Part shown: positions 1 to 12,086 of the stretch, one piece after another
Position numbering within the stretch: position 1 is the first letter of the stretch
Layout: each line of letters begins with the position of its first letter
Assembly (NCBI GenBank): GCA_951812925.1
Contig: OX638372.1
Span: 1,054,001-1,118,000, forward strand
Length of the DNA stretch: 64,000 bases
Source of the DNA: Calliopum simillimum
Lineage: Eukaryota; Arthropoda; Insecta; Diptera; Lauxaniidae
Reading direction: 5' to 3'
The notes under the pieces: model-generated
Database searches by the model: none
What the model was told of the DNA's origin: nothing
Seen by the model: the letters and a program-made list of their open reading frames with translations, nothing else
Made by a program: the position numbers and the translations under genes

Positions 1-1872
1 TAAATGACCACACGTCCATAAATCACATTCGCGCTTATGCTACTACACCATCCAGAGCCTTGCCTGACTGCACGCGTAAACAACGGGCTGTGCGTTTTTG
101 CCCTTTTTGTTCCAGCTCAGCTTGTATGCCTCCACGACTTGCAGACGAAACCGTATAAATTTTGTAATATTTTCTGACACTTTTAATGCTCTTGACAATG
201 ACATTTTTATATGCGCACCAAAGCCCAACCGAGCAGGAGTCAATCCTCTGACGTTCACCGTTATGCTCCGGAAAATGCTGAGCAGCATCCGGTTTCCACT
301 TAAAGCAAAAACAAAAAAAAAAAGAAGAGCAACCAAAGTAGTTACATTGTCGTCCCACCGTGCGTGGGTAAAACGCGCGCACCTTTGTAGCTGTTGTTAT
401 TGCTCGTACGTTATTGTTGTTGTTGTTTTTAGTGTTGTGCACCTTTGCCAGGTGTTAAATAGCATTGCAAATGGAGTTTTCCTATTTATGAGGTATTCGC
501 CCGACGCGGCGCGGAGCGGTACGGCACGGCTATGCGATGCAAAGAGGGATTCATTTTGCGCGCATTTTTGGAGTAGCACGACAGAGCATTTTAACCATTA
601 TCCCTTTGTTGTGGGAAAAAATTGGTAACATTATTTTTATCAAAAAAAAAAACACAGAATACAGACGAAAAAATCGCACACACAAACACAAATACGCGCA
701 GGAGAAGGAGGCTCGGCAACATAAAAGCCAGGCATACACATGCAGCAGCAAGGATTAGCTGCAAACGTGCAAGCAAGATGGCGGCGAACTGAGCAGGGAA
801 ATTGAATGTAGCAGATTTACGACCAACACAAATACATACAGAAAAAGAAAGCGGGGAGACAAGTCCTTTCCGTCACACATTTTTTTATTTTTTTTTTTTT
901 TCTCCTTTTTTTAATGTTGCAATATTGCTGTTGTTGTAGCTGTGTTCCAAGCGCCTTTTTTTCGAGTTACACAAAAAACACATAAAATATTCAACACAGT
1001 AAAGCAAATGCGAACATGGGTGCAAAAACTTCAACAAGCCCTCTTCAAAAATTATAATTTATCTTTTAGAATTAGTCCGATAAATTAAAACTTATTTTGA
1101 ATAAATTGTCAGCCGGTAAAAAAGTATTTTCTAGAATTTATTCTCTTGCTTGTACCTAGTTTGCAATAGCAAGAAAAAAAAAAAAATTTCTGAAAGACGA
1201 AATGCACTGCAAAAATAAGATTATTGGAAATAATTTAAAAGGGAGTATTTTGGCGTTTATTGGAACTACTCAACAACTTTTTATTAGGGAGTTTGAAGCG
1301 TGTATTAATAATGTTTGACAAACTAAATATTTACGTACGACAATTTTATAGCTTATTAAAATAGCTTTCATATGACACCAATATTTCTGATATCCATCCA
1401 AGCGTTTCCAATTTATACCGGTTTTTCTAAATCAACTTTTCACGTCGTCAATAATTTTGTAATTTGACTTTGTGTTCATTATTTTCAATGAAATTTAGAT
1501 GTTTTTTTTTTTTGCAGTGGTGCCAACTTTTTGGTTTGAAAATCCACAAAAATAGTTTAGAAAAACGCGTTTTTTAATCAAAAAAGCTAAGCACTGGAGT
1601 ATATTTGAACTTAATTTTCACAAATTGACAAAAATCTTCACATTGTTTATGTTTTTTTAACCTTGGCTGCTTAGCTGTCAAAATACAATGGAAAAAAATT
1701 TAAATACCATAGTGGTGTTTATGCGGAAAATAGAAAAAAATGAGTTCCGCCATTTTGTCAAAAAATAATTTTATTTTGTATTTTTTTACGGAAATCTTTT
1801 GGAAATCGTTTGTTTTGCATCCACCTTTCTGTGAAAAAAAAAATAAAAAAAACTTTGACTTGGCCAAACATT
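1..1872. other. AT-rich non-coding stretch, no gene seen
   Basis: I see no recognisable gene here. Open frames in the first 800 bases are short, overlap on both strands and resemble no family I know. A short GTT run lies near 412-428 and poly-T runs near 880-911. The region could be intronic or intergenic. Confidence 0.6.
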
Positions 1873-2667
1873 AAATACCCTACACTGCAGTATTTTTAAA
1901 ATGTTGCCACGCCCTCTTGTCCGAGTTTATCTTATTTTAGCTCAGAGCATGCGTTTAAAGTCCTTAGTATTTGAGTGAAATTTAGATGGATTAGATAATC
2001 CAGTATAATATTTCAGTATAATATTTTGAAGCTTTTTGCTTCGTCTAGTTTTAGCTCATAGTGTGCATTTATAGTCGTTAGAATTCGAGTGAAATTCAGT
2101 TGGATTATCTCAAAAAACTCTTTCAGTGCAGCATTTTGAAATGTATTCATATAGGGGAGGTGCCACGCCCTCTTGTTTGATTTTACCCAGATTTTGCTCA
2201 GAGCTTGCATTTATAGTTCTTAGTGTTTGAGTCAAATTTAGTTCAATTATCTCAAATAACGCTTTCAGTATAGAGTTTTGAAGCTTTTGCGTATATGAGA
2301 GGTGCCACGCCCTCTTCTCTGAATCCAAACAGTTTTTGCTTAGAGCTTGCGTTAATAATTTGTAGTATTTATGTGTAATTTGGTAGAATTGTCGTGACAA
2401 ATATTCCTAAAGTTGACTTTTAAACCTATTTCTTGTATGGGCGGTAGGCGTGTCCGTTAACCGATTTCGCTAATTTTCAATCCCACGAGCTAACTTTGAC
2501 GACACAGCCAACTAGCCAGCCTGCCAGCCAGCCAGACAGACGGACGTGGCTATATCGACTCAGGAGGTGACGCTGAACAAAAATATGTATACTTGTCTAT
2601 CTCTGCCACGCCTCCTTCTCTGCGTTATAAACGGAAGGACAACGTGAATATACCCTCGGTGTAGAAT
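1873..2667 (+). mobile_element. INE/DINE-like non-autonomous element
   Basis: The element opens with AAATACCCTACACTGCAGTA, which recurs at 42014, and closes near ATACCCTCGGTGTAG, roughly its inverse. The middle holds imperfect tandem units of about 130-142 bp with the core GCCACGCCCTC at 1906, 2162 and 2304, plus a degenerate unit near 2034. A GCCA-rich microsatellite (2505-2550) and the phrase AGACAGACGGACGTGGCT follow, then GGAGGTGACGCTGA near 2566. This order (terminal block, central tandem units, microsatellite) is what is known for Drosophila INE-1/DINE-1 elements of the Helitron/Helentron group. No coding capacity is seen. The assignment is by recalled resemblance. Confidence 0.55.
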
Positions 2668-4274
2668 ATAAAAATTATTATATTAAGAAAATCAACTTTT
2701 AAGATTTTTCAAAAAATGGCCGCCATTTTGTAAATTTTCAAAATTTAGAAATAGAAATCAAAATAACATTTAAAATGCTACAAGAATCCGAAAAGAAAAA
2801 TTAAAAAAAATTATTTTTTACAAAATTTTAAATTTAAAGTGGTTTTTAAGAAAAAAAATTTCAACGATATTGTAAAAAAAATATCCCTGTTAGAAAATGA
2901 ATTGAGTTTAATAAAATATTTACGATTGTATGGTATATTCTGGAGAGGGAGTATATTCTGGAAAAGGGAGTTTCCACGCATATATTGACAAAGCCCATGG
3001 TTTCTCATCAAATGCTTGTAACAATATGTTCGCATTCCTTTTACAGAATGTAAACATTTCAGAAGTTATGATTGGGGACGCCAAATAAGTATTTTTGTGC
3101 TTACACTTGTCTTAGACTAGCCACGGACGAAATTTTTTACTTAATTCATATAAAGCATTCAACAGAAGTTAATCAAAATTTTTCATATGAATGTAGGTAT
3201 TTGAATATTGAAAGAATGAATCACAAAGATGTCATAATATGATTCTTTTACACTTTTAATTAAAATTGAGTTAGCAACTGATTTGTATTCCACTTTTAAA
3301 TACGTGGCAATATGAAATCTCAAAATTAAAAACTCGCGTTTATGCATAACGAAGTTCAAAGTTTGATATTTTTTCTGCAAAGGGTGAGGGGTTTTATAAG
3401 ACCACTTGACCCAACTTACTGTTCTAAAAAGAATCTTCAAATGACTGCACGGAATATATCTGCGAAATTTGTTTTATATTTTTGTTCCACTGTTCACCCA
3501 ATAATTTTGCATCCTGCACAGCTGTGGAGCAGCGACGCTGCATGAAAATGTGATTAACGTAATGAATGCGGAATCGTTTGCTGCAGTTGCTGTTTTTTTT
3601 AAGGATTGACTGTAGTGGTGTTGTTGTTCGAGCACTTTTTTACTTTTTTGTGATTCGGTGTTTTACTTTTTATTTTGGAAACACAATATAAAAATTTTTC
3701 ATACACTTTAGCAATGAAATCTATTCACAACAGCAACAACAACAACAACAACAACAGGAACATAAAGCAGGGGAAGAAAACAAAGTTTTTATCATCATGA
3801 AATGAAATTTTATTATGTAATATTTTACATTTTATTTTAAATATAACAGTGATTTGTTTGTTTGTTTTTGCATTACATATGTCTATGTATATGTGTGTCC
3901 GTTTATTTGTTTAGGGTTTTTTCACTTGAGTCCCCCCGTACGTTTCCATATCCATCTGTGGCAGGGTTTTACTGTATTTTTTCTGCTTTTGTTATGATTC
4001 GACATCACCGTTATGTTCAGAGCATTTCAACTTTTAATGCTGATCCTGGCACCCATGTCCTTTGGCTGTTTCCGCTTGGCTCAATGCATGGGATTAATTT
4101 ATAACAGCGCCATCGCAACACCTACCTCCGGTGTTAATGAACTAAACATCCTGTTTGAGTTGCGCTGTCCAATCAGCTGGAAAGGTTGGTTCCATTAAAC
4201 TGGAGCCATGCGGAAAATAACAAAGTGCTGTAAATGTGCAAGGGATAGGGACCTCAAATGGGGCGCATCAAAAT
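2668..4274. other. AT-rich non-coding stretch with CAA microsatellite
   Basis: No gene recognised. The only discrete feature is a CAA repeat at about 3729-3756. Short open frames here are low-complexity and lack family signatures. Confidence 0.55.
3729..3756. repeat. (CAA)n microsatellite
   Basis: A run of about nine CAA units begins after CACAACAG. Similar CAA/GTT runs occur throughout the window, for example near 17000, 25575, 28751, 28916, 31104 and 35463, as is typical of fly non-coding DNA. Confidence 0.9.
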
Positions 4275-5259
4275 GTATACATTAGAGTGGCCCAAAATGG
4301 AAAATTGTGGAAAAGCTAAAGTTTTCGTACGGAAAAATATGTAGTTGGGGTTAGAAATAGTTATGAAATTTTTTGATCTAAAACCCGGTTATTCTAAATC
4401 GAACCGGGTTGCGCTTCTTTATCAGAAAAAATGCAAAAAACCGACCTTTTTACATATTTTCATGTAAAAGAACCACAAAAATCAACTTCAGACTTTTGAA
4501 CTGTCTTTAATCATAAAGTACATAAATTTACCTTTTCAAGGAATATCAAAATTTTTGAAATCGGTGGAAAAAGCACGTCACACGAGAACATCAAACCCTT
4601 AGAAGTACGGAAAAAATTTGAAAATCACAAAAAATTTAAAAATCATAAAATACACATATATATTTATAAAAAAATAATAAAACTTGAACTTTTTGAATTG
4701 TTCGGTCCGGAAAAATCCGTGATATGTTATTGAGATTAAGGGCTAATGGTTACCTTAATCATTTCACTATTTTTTGTTTTTATTATATAGCTTTAAAATG
4801 ACCTCAAAACAGTGATTGAGCAAGTATCCCGAGTTATCCAAGTTCAGATTCGTGATAAGGTCTTAATCCACCATAAATGGCTATAAAATCCGGGAGAGCA
4901 AATTATGCGATGAATTATGAATTAGGGGTGAGGGCTGGAAAAATGGACCGCCGCACAATGGGAGATTGTGGCCATAAATAGGTAAAATTTGAAAGTGCTA
5001 TGGATTTAAAAAATGTTTACGCCAATCGTCAGATAATACTTAGGGGCGGAAAAAAAAACTATAAAAGTTTAAAACTTTGTTTTGGTTTAGCAACACAGTG
5101 AGCCCAAAGTTGGACTTTAAACAGAAAAAATGCTCTACAGAACTTTTAAAATTAGGAACTGCTGGATAAACGCTCTAGTTAGTTTGTTTTAAGCCCGATC
5201 CACTAATGTAGCATATCGTTAGAAAGTATATTGTTTGTATGTACTTTGTTAAAAATATT

Positions 5260-5470
5260 TTTTTTTTTTTTTGCCGATTTTATGTGAATTATACAATAGT
5301 GATTTTTCAAACTTCGACATTAAAAAAAAAAATACATTTTCTGAGTTTCATTATTTTTCAGTATAATATGTGGCCAAGTATGCTTAATCGAAATGCAAAG
5401 TCCCTACTGTTTTTTTTTTTTTTGATAACTTTTTTTTTATAAACTTTTTCATATTGTGGTTTTCAACGGG
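5260..5470 (+). repeat. Imperfect direct duplication, copy 1 (MITE-free)
   Basis: Segments including TACATTTTCTGA, TTTCATTATTTTTCA, GGCCAAGTATGCTTAATC and ATGCAAAGTCCCTAC recur at about 5600-5960. This copy lacks the 143-bp insertion found in the second and so shows the empty site. Confidence 0.7.
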
Positions 5471-5599
5471 ACAAAATAAGTTGAATTTTTTGGAACGCTA
5501 TTTTTAATTCGTATGCATCGAAATATATCAAGATAGCATTTTCTCAAAAAGTACAAGCATTTGGCTTTTAAAAAAACATTTGCTTAAGTTTTTATTTAT

Positions 5600-5960
5600 A
5601 ATAGGTGAATTATGGTGATTTTTCGAAAATTTCAGCTCAAAAAGCCAAAATCGATAAAATTTACAAACTTTGACATTAAAAAAAAAAAAAAATACATTTT
5701 CTGATTTTCATTATTTTTCAATATAACTGTGCCAGGAAGGAAAAACTGCCTAAGTCGATTTTTGATTAGAAAGCAAAGCAGTTTAAATTTTGTTTTTTAC
5801 GTATAGAATTTATGTTGCTTTGCTTTTTTATCGAACATCGACTTAAGCAGTTTTTCCTTCCTGCCACAGATAATATGTGGTAAGTACGCTTAATCGAAAT
5901 GCAAAGTCCCTACAGCTTTTTTTGAGAACTTTTTTTCTATGAATTTTTTCTGCAACGATT
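5600..5960 (+). repeat. Imperfect direct duplication, copy 2 (MITE-bearing)
   Basis: This is homologous to 5260-5470 but interrupted at 5727-5869 by a MITE. The join ATATAATATG across the insertion corresponds to TATAATATG in copy 1. Confidence 0.7.
5727..5869. mobile_element. 143-bp MITE with long near-perfect TIRs
   Basis: The ends CTGTGCCAGGAAGGAAAAAC and, inverted, CTGTGGCAGGAAGGAAAAAC continue as matching arms of about 33 bp through CTTAAGTCGAT. The element is flanked by ATAA at 5723-5726 and 5870-5873, and removing it with one ATAA restores the uninterrupted paralogous sequence at about 5360. It has no coding capacity. A 4-bp TSD of ATAA does not point clearly to one superfamily. Confidence 0.85.
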
Positions 5961-6375
5961 TACAATATATTTATCAATTTTAACCTTACAGACTTCATAA
6001 ATTCCAAAAAAAAAAAAAAAAGTTTTATGAGAAGGGTGACAAGTAAGGGGTATATTTCCTCCTTTTAATCCCCCTTGGGACTCACCCTTTCTTGAAATAA
6101 GCCAAGAGCATATTGAATTTAGTAATAAATGATGATTTCTATCAGAAATCGTACAAAAATTCCGACTCAATACTTCAATTATAATCTAAATTTTTTATTT
6201 TATTTTGGTAACCTTTGTTTGTTGTTGGATAATTTGATAGGTCATATAAAATCAAATTGATTTTTAGTCGACTTTATTATAAAATTGGTTGTGGTGCTGA
6301 TGGCTAACGTACGCATCTATCACACAATGCATTGCAATCCACACGAAAGGCTTCCCAGTCGAATTTTTACAAATA

Positions 6376-6663
6376 GTGCATAAAGTTTTAATTCACGAAA
6401 GCGAAATCATACAAGCACTTGAAATACCAATTAGTAGTCTTTCCGAAGAAGCTCAGGAAGCATCAAACAAAGTTTTTAAAAGCGCTAGGTTACACAACAG
6501 CAGATTGTGCTCTAGAGTAGTAAACAACGAAGACGTTTTGCATTACATGCTGATCTCTTCTGATCCGATTATTAGCCAAATCCGAATAAAAAGTGATAAA
6601 AAATATAAAGAGTTATCACCAGAAGCTCAAAAGCTGTTGCAATTAAATGAAAAAACTAATTAA
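6376..6663 (+). pseudogene. C-terminal fragment of an unidentified transposon-type protein
   Basis: This 95-codon frame stays open upstream beyond 6361; the nominal start is a GTG, so it is a fragment rather than a complete gene. The residues are clearly coding-like: HKVLIHESEIIQ, then SLSEEAQEASNK, RLHNSRLCSR and LISSDPIIS. I recall similar strings (HK-LIHG, LSEEAQEA-NK, ARKCSR, LL-SSDP) at the C-termini of large uncharacterised, repetitive proteins in insects and other invertebrates, but I cannot name the family. It lies inside the hAT-like TIR element at 4283-7980 and may be the remnant of that element's own gene or a separate insertion. No catalytic motif is visible. An in-frame TAA ends it at 6661-6663. 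Confidence 0.5.
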
Positions 6664-6799
6664 AATAAATTTAAAACAATGAAATAACTTAATATTTTCC
6701 ATTTTCTATTATTGTATACATTAGTTTCGACTTGATTGTGTCCTCCTTTTTTGATTTGATCGCCAATTTGAGCCAAAAGAATTACAATGAAAAAGTTTC

Positions 6800-7140
6800 T
6801 AGTGCGGACTATTTTTTCTGATAGTTTTTTTGAAAATAATAAATAAAATGTTTAAAGGGCGTGACAACACCTACTTTTTTAGTGGACATTATTTGTCATA
6901 ATATCTTTAACATATTTGCTAAGCATCATCAATCTGCATTAAAGATTTTCGGAGATATTGATAAGTTAATTTTTTGGTAGGCGTGGCACTGCCCATTCTT
7001 CTAGTGCGGATTATTTGTTCTGATGGTTTTTCATATGTACCAAATAATATCTATCTTCGTCAAATATTTCAGAAATATGATGAATTTTTTTTTTTGAAGG
7101 CGTGGCACCGCCCATTTGTCCGGTGAACATTATTTGTCCT
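6800..7140 (+). repeat. ~120-bp tandem repeat with GCGTGGC core
   Basis: Three units are anchored by GCGTGAC at 6859, GCGTGGC at 6981 and GCGTGGC at 7100, giving periods of 122 and 119. Each is followed by a segment resembling GGACATTATTTGT or CGGATTATTTGT. A partial fourth unit precedes them near 6800. It resembles the GCGTGGCAC arrays at 12.8-13.9 and 57.8-59.2 kb only in the core. Confidence 0.75.
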
Positions 7141-7182
7141 GATGATTTTTACACACTTACCAAATCTCATTTATCATATATC

Positions 7183-7214
7183 ATAGGTCGTAGGTTCGAA
7201 TCCTCCTGCGGTCG
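7183..7214 (+). other. tRNA T-arm-like fragment followed by T-run
   Basis: The segment contains a perfect B-box, GGTTCGAATCC (7193-7203), in a plausible T-arm context (CGTAGGTTCGAATCCTCCTG), followed by poly-T. No D-arm or anticodon arm can be placed directly upstream, so this is not a complete tRNA. It may be a tRNA or SINE relic. Confidence 0.35.
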
Positions 7215-7988
7215 TTTCTTTTTTTTTTAATTGAAATTGTAATAATAATTTATTTGTATGAATTTTATATGAACAAGCTTAAACGGTTTGTATACCAATT
7301 TGTAGCATAGATTTTATACCAAATTCGGTGAGGATTTCTATTCATTCCAATTTGGTTTGAATTATACACCCAAACTATTTGCTGTATATATGAGCTCAGC
7401 TTACGGTACTTATATTTTGTATACTCAAGATCGCTAAGCTCCTGCTCTATATTTTGAGTCAATTCTTTACTTTGAATAAAATTATGGGTTAACGATTGCA
7501 TTTTTCGTAAGTACTTTTAAGAGTTTCGATGATATCGTATGTCCAGTTTTTTCTACTGATTTGAGACTTTTTGAGTTCATTGAAAAGGTGATTATATGCA
7601 GTTTTTGATAAAAGATAGTTATGATTGAGTTTTGTGGTCGCAAATAGTATATATTAAGAAGAAAACCAAAATGTACCGATTTCGGTATTATTCTGAGTGA
7701 AGGAGCATTTGAAAAAAAGATTAGAGAGCTAGATTAGGGCTCATTACGTAGAATACCTATATTTAATACAAGAAGGAAAGAGAGAAAAGCATATTTTATG
7801 ATTTACAAATTTTTTATGATTTTTAAATTTTTTGTGATTTTCAAATTTCTTCCTTAGAATAACCGGATCTCATATCAAAAAATTTCATAATTATTTTTAG
7901 CCCTAACTACACATTTTTCCTTGCGAAAACATTGGGATTTACGATTTTAAAATTTTTAATAGAACTTTTGGGCCAATCTAATATACAT

Positions 7989-10100
7989 ACTTATATGCAC
8001 TTGGGCACCGGAAATGAATGCTAAGGAACAAATCAAGAAGGAAAAGCGTGATGGATACGAATATACATATATAAGTATTTATATATCGATATCAAAGACA
8101 CAATTACCCAAAATTAAACAAAATATTTAGTTTTTGTTGGTTCTCCTTGGAAAACTTATACTTAACGCAGGAATTTGGTACTCAATGACTTGTATAATTA
8201 GACGGTGATTTTAGTTAAATTTTTTTGTAATCCATTTGAAGTTCAAGTCAGTAATGCAGCGAGACATTCGATTAAACTGTTAACAAATCAATTTGATGCG
8301 CCTGCCTGTTTCGCATGAGATAAATAACGGTGTATGATTTTTCCAAGTTTCATCATCCACAGTCCAAAATATAAAAAAAAAACAGGGTGCAACTGCGTTG
8401 CACGAAAAATGACGTATTCATCCCTTCATTTGTCACACCATCGCGTACTTTACACCCATGCAATGCTGAGGGTGGTTGGGCATTCAGCGTTGATTGCTTT
8501 TGGTCTGTAAAGCCTTTATATACACGACTTGACAAATAGCGGGATTATCAAAATGAGGAGTTATGCCGAATCGATATGCAATAAAAACTTGGGACCTTCA
8601 AAAAAATAGCAACGGAAAAACGAAAGATTGCGGCATTGTGGGGTTGTCAAACGGCAAGGGTGTGACGGACGCCCAATAATGGCGTTGATTGAGGCATGCG
8701 ACACGCTGAGTTAATATCCACGCCGATAGATTATTGCAATCATTTTTCAAGATTAAGCGTTCTTGATAGTGCGCAAATTGCTTTTTCGCATTCGTTCATG
8801 GAACTAAATACAATGATGAGAGAATGGAATTAGGTAGAGCATAATGCAGTGCTGTGATTATACCGTATGATAAGTACATAAATACTTATATTGATTTACA
8901 TATATTTGAGTAAATGAGACTCTTGCCGTCACCCTGTAAATACAAAAGAGAACAGAGAAATCAAGTCTCCTTTAAAACGTCTACTCAAAAAAGGAGTCAG
9001 TTGTATGTAGTATCTACAACGTATTAGTGTGATTGTGTTTTTTGATAAATTTCAAATCTATTGTTTGTAATTTACCTTTGACTTTGTAAAAATCCATGGC
9101 TTTCCAGAATTTGATTTAAAATAATGGAAATTAATGAAAGGTGTTAAGAACCTTCGCCGATATTTATTTTAAGTTGCGACAACTTCAACACAGAGAAAAA
9201 AATATGTATGTAAGAGTAAATATGGATGAAAATTCATGATATATAGACAGCTGACATATTTTTTATCTCCGATTGTAGTTTTGTGCGCTTTTACTTAAAA
9301 TGATTGCTTATCTGTGTACTCGTACACTCGAGCACTAAAATATTCTTCGTTGCTGGAAGAAGGCGGCTTGAAAAGTATGGGTAATTCACATAAACAGAAC
9401 TATTTACAAGGAAATTCTATTGAAATGCGAGTATTTACGAAAAATGTAAATTTCCGAATATGTATATTGATATTTATTTACAAATATGCTATCGAAAAAT
9501 ATGTTTCCTCATTTTTTAAGATTTTTATGTTGAGCCCTAATTGGCCCTGTTGAGCCCTGCTTGCCGCTTTGTAAAAATTTGTCCACCTGTTGACAATTGA
9601 AATTACGATTACGGCCAAACGGATAAAGTAAAATTCATTTGGTACAGATAAGGAAGTTACAACCAAACCAAACAAAAGTATACGTGTGAACTTTTTTGAG
9701 GTATTTTATAATTTTTTGAAAAATTTTCTTTAAAATGTCTCAAAAAACTCTAAAAAAATTCCTACGTGTACTTTGAACTACATATTCTAAGCATTTTATA
9801 ACTTAAACAATTTTTTCGTAAGATGCCGTGCTTTTAAGTACTTAAATAACCATTTTCTGACCGCGTAGAAAAATTGCTATGTTCAAGTGGGCTACGGGAT
9901 GTAAACACCTCATTTATGGAATTTCGAGAAACCACTTATGTCATTCGAAAGTTCATAAAATGATCAAAAAAGGTCAGTTGGTATGGGTAATTGGACGGCG
10001 ATAGGAAAATTTTAATTAATTATAATAATAATTGGAGCTGACTATTTAATTTTACTTTTTTTATAATTTTTTTAATATGAAAAAATTTTTTAATATGCAA
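7989..10100. other. Non-coding stretch, no gene seen
   Basis: The open frames are short and AT-driven, with none resembling a known family. TA-rich runs occur near 8060-8090. Confidence 0.55.
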
Positions 10101-10459
10101 AAATTTAAATTTTTAACGAAAGTCAAAAAGATGGGAAAAAAATTCATTATGTCGTAAACGATATCAGGTAGGATTTTCCGGTTTGCGATTTTTTAATATA
10201 CAGGTAAGCAGGAAATTTGTCAAACTTTTTTTTTTTTTGTTGTTTTAGTACAGAGCCCAAGGCTAAAAATGAGTTTTTTGGTCCTAGATTGGAAAAGTTC
10301 CGTTCATTGTTGAAAAAAAACTTTATATGTTTGATCCTAGATCCAAAACAAAGGCATGACTATGCGGCATATCCATTAAATATTTCACCATGTGCACAAA
10401 ACTTATTAAAAGATATAGAATTTACAGAAATATTATTTCATCATTTCGTAAAGTTATAG
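10101..10459 (+). pseudogene. Coding-like fragment with possible 45-nt intron
   Basis: An exon-like frame runs from about 10120 to 10203, then CAG|GTAAGC, a very pyrimidine-rich stretch and TTTTAG at 10248. The frame continues 10249-10459 to a TAG stop, and both sides are open in the matching phase. The downstream part reads like protein (FFGPRLEKFRSLLKK, LILDPKQRHDYAAYP, LLKDIEFTEIL), rich in K, R, E and D. I do not recognise it. It could be the last exon of a transposase-like gene or the remains of a domesticated one. No upstream exon or poly(A) signal was found. Confidence 0.3.
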
Positions 10460-12086
10460 TTAAATAATTAAATGCAAAAAGAAATATATTAAATCCCCTG
10501 TGTATTATATACTGCAATCAGCAAAAAAGAAACTTTCATTCATTACTGTCACGATCACGACCGCACATTTGTCACATTGCTAAAAATTGCGGTTGTCTGT
10601 GAAATTCTACCAAGCCTCTGCGATGAAGACGCTCCGAGTGTTAATAATTATGAATGCAAATGCAACACTGATTCTTGGCAATATTTTTCATTGTTTTTCT
10701 CCATTCCACTTGTGATTTTTACACAAATTGTTATGGTGTAAAAATAATTTATGATTACACATTCGTAAAAACAACTTGATGGGTGACAGTATTGAACGAA
10801 ATTTTGTTGTCTATGCAGTGACTGCAAGTTGCCCCATGGTTCACATTAACATTGCCGTATAGTCCATTGTCTTTAGGTAAAAAAAGTGATGTCTTTCTGA
10901 AAGAATTCGAAACATCTTCTGTTTAATACAAATACGAGTACTGAAAGACTTTTCGTAATTTTCTGCCGATATATTTTCTACCAAAAACGATATTATGGAT
11001 TTTGAAGAATTTAATTTAAATTTGTTTTCAATTTTAAAGAAAAAGGAATTTTCGGAGAATCACAGTTTGAAGAGCGCTTGCCAGGGTTTCAGCATTGCCT
11101 TGGGTTAAATTTATATGTTTGAGCAATAATGAATCTCTTTATATCTCTTGTTTTTTAATCTCTTCAAGTTTCTCTATCAGAAGACTAAAAGTCTTACATT
11201 GTTATCTACATATCCATCTCAAAAACAATTTTTTAAGACAATCAAATTCTTAAAATAAAGAGAAGCCGAAGATGATAACTAATATGATTTTTATCCTCAG
11301 ACAAACCTCTAATAATGAACTACTGGACTACCAGAATTCTCCTGACTTGGAATCAACCTAATCGCAAAGTCTTGCGAGCATATACGAGTAATTTTCATGC
11401 TGAATTTATTGTGTTTCCCACTTTTAATTTGACAGACACAGATAATTTTGTACTATTCTAATTTTGTGTACGAACGATGAACATTTATATACGAGTACAT
11501 ATTTTTAAATTTATGTATGTATGTACATATATGAAAATTTGAATGGCACTAATCCCATCGAACATCCCATAAGGTGTTTAACAAAAATGGAAAGATCATT
11601 TCCAAAACATTTTTGTAAACTCAGAATTATACAACCTACGAAATCTGAACGTTATAGAAAGTATTATAATTTGATAAGAAAATTAACAAATATTATATTT
11701 CATATATATAGGTACCATTCAAGCCAACTCTATATTTGAATATGTACTTGAATTATTTTATAACCAGATTATATTTCAACAATTATATTAATCATACATT
11801 TCATAAAACAAATCATACAATAATATTTCTATTAATTATTTGATCCGAACAAGGCTATTCAATTCTTAACACATTCCAAACTACGATAAAGGAATATTAA
11901 GTGGAATTCTTACAATTTTTCTACTGTCACTTGGAAGTCAAATTTGTGTTATTAAAAGAAGATACCTTTAACTGTTATTAAGTATTATAGTTTTTTGAAA
12001 AATCCCCCAAAGGAATTTTAGTTTTATTGAAAAAAATTTATAAATTTGAATATGCAAGCTATAAATAGCATTTGTAAAAAAATAAT
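10460..12086. other. AT-rich non-coding stretch
   Basis: No gene recognised. A 72-codon open frame at 11521-11739 has no family signature and lies in TA-rich sequence. Confidence 0.55.

Larger units (their letters stand above)
4283..7980. mobile_element. hAT-like TIR element, decayed, with nested insertions
   Basis: The left end TAGAGTGGCCCAAAA is matched, inverted, by TTTTGGGCCAATCTA at the right end. Homology continues inward: the block around ATGAAATTTTTTGAT and CCGGTTATTCTAA (about 4340-4400) reappears inverted at about 7860-7910, and the block around GAAAATCACAAAAAATTTAA (about 4620) inverted near 7830. The arms therefore exceed 200 bp, with a gap of about 200 bp in the right arm. Flanks are GTATACAT (4275-4282) and ATATACAT (7981-7988), a 7-of-8 match that fits an 8-bp target duplication. 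hAT elements are known for 8-bp TSDs and TIRs starting YARNG; TAGAG fits. The interior is heavily decayed and carries nested repeats. Treating it as one element is an inference from the paired long arms. Confidence 0.6.

Noticed and set aside
35..776. Overlapping open frames of 60-176 codons on both strands
   Set aside because: They are mutually overlapping, rich in Cys, Phe and Val runs from simple sequence, and show no family motif.
7183..7214. A complete functional tRNA gene
   Set aside because: Only the T-arm and B-box are present; no contiguous D-arm or anticodon arm is visible.
11521..11739. 72-codon frame as a gene
   Set aside because: TA-rich surroundings, no start context, and no recognisable motif.
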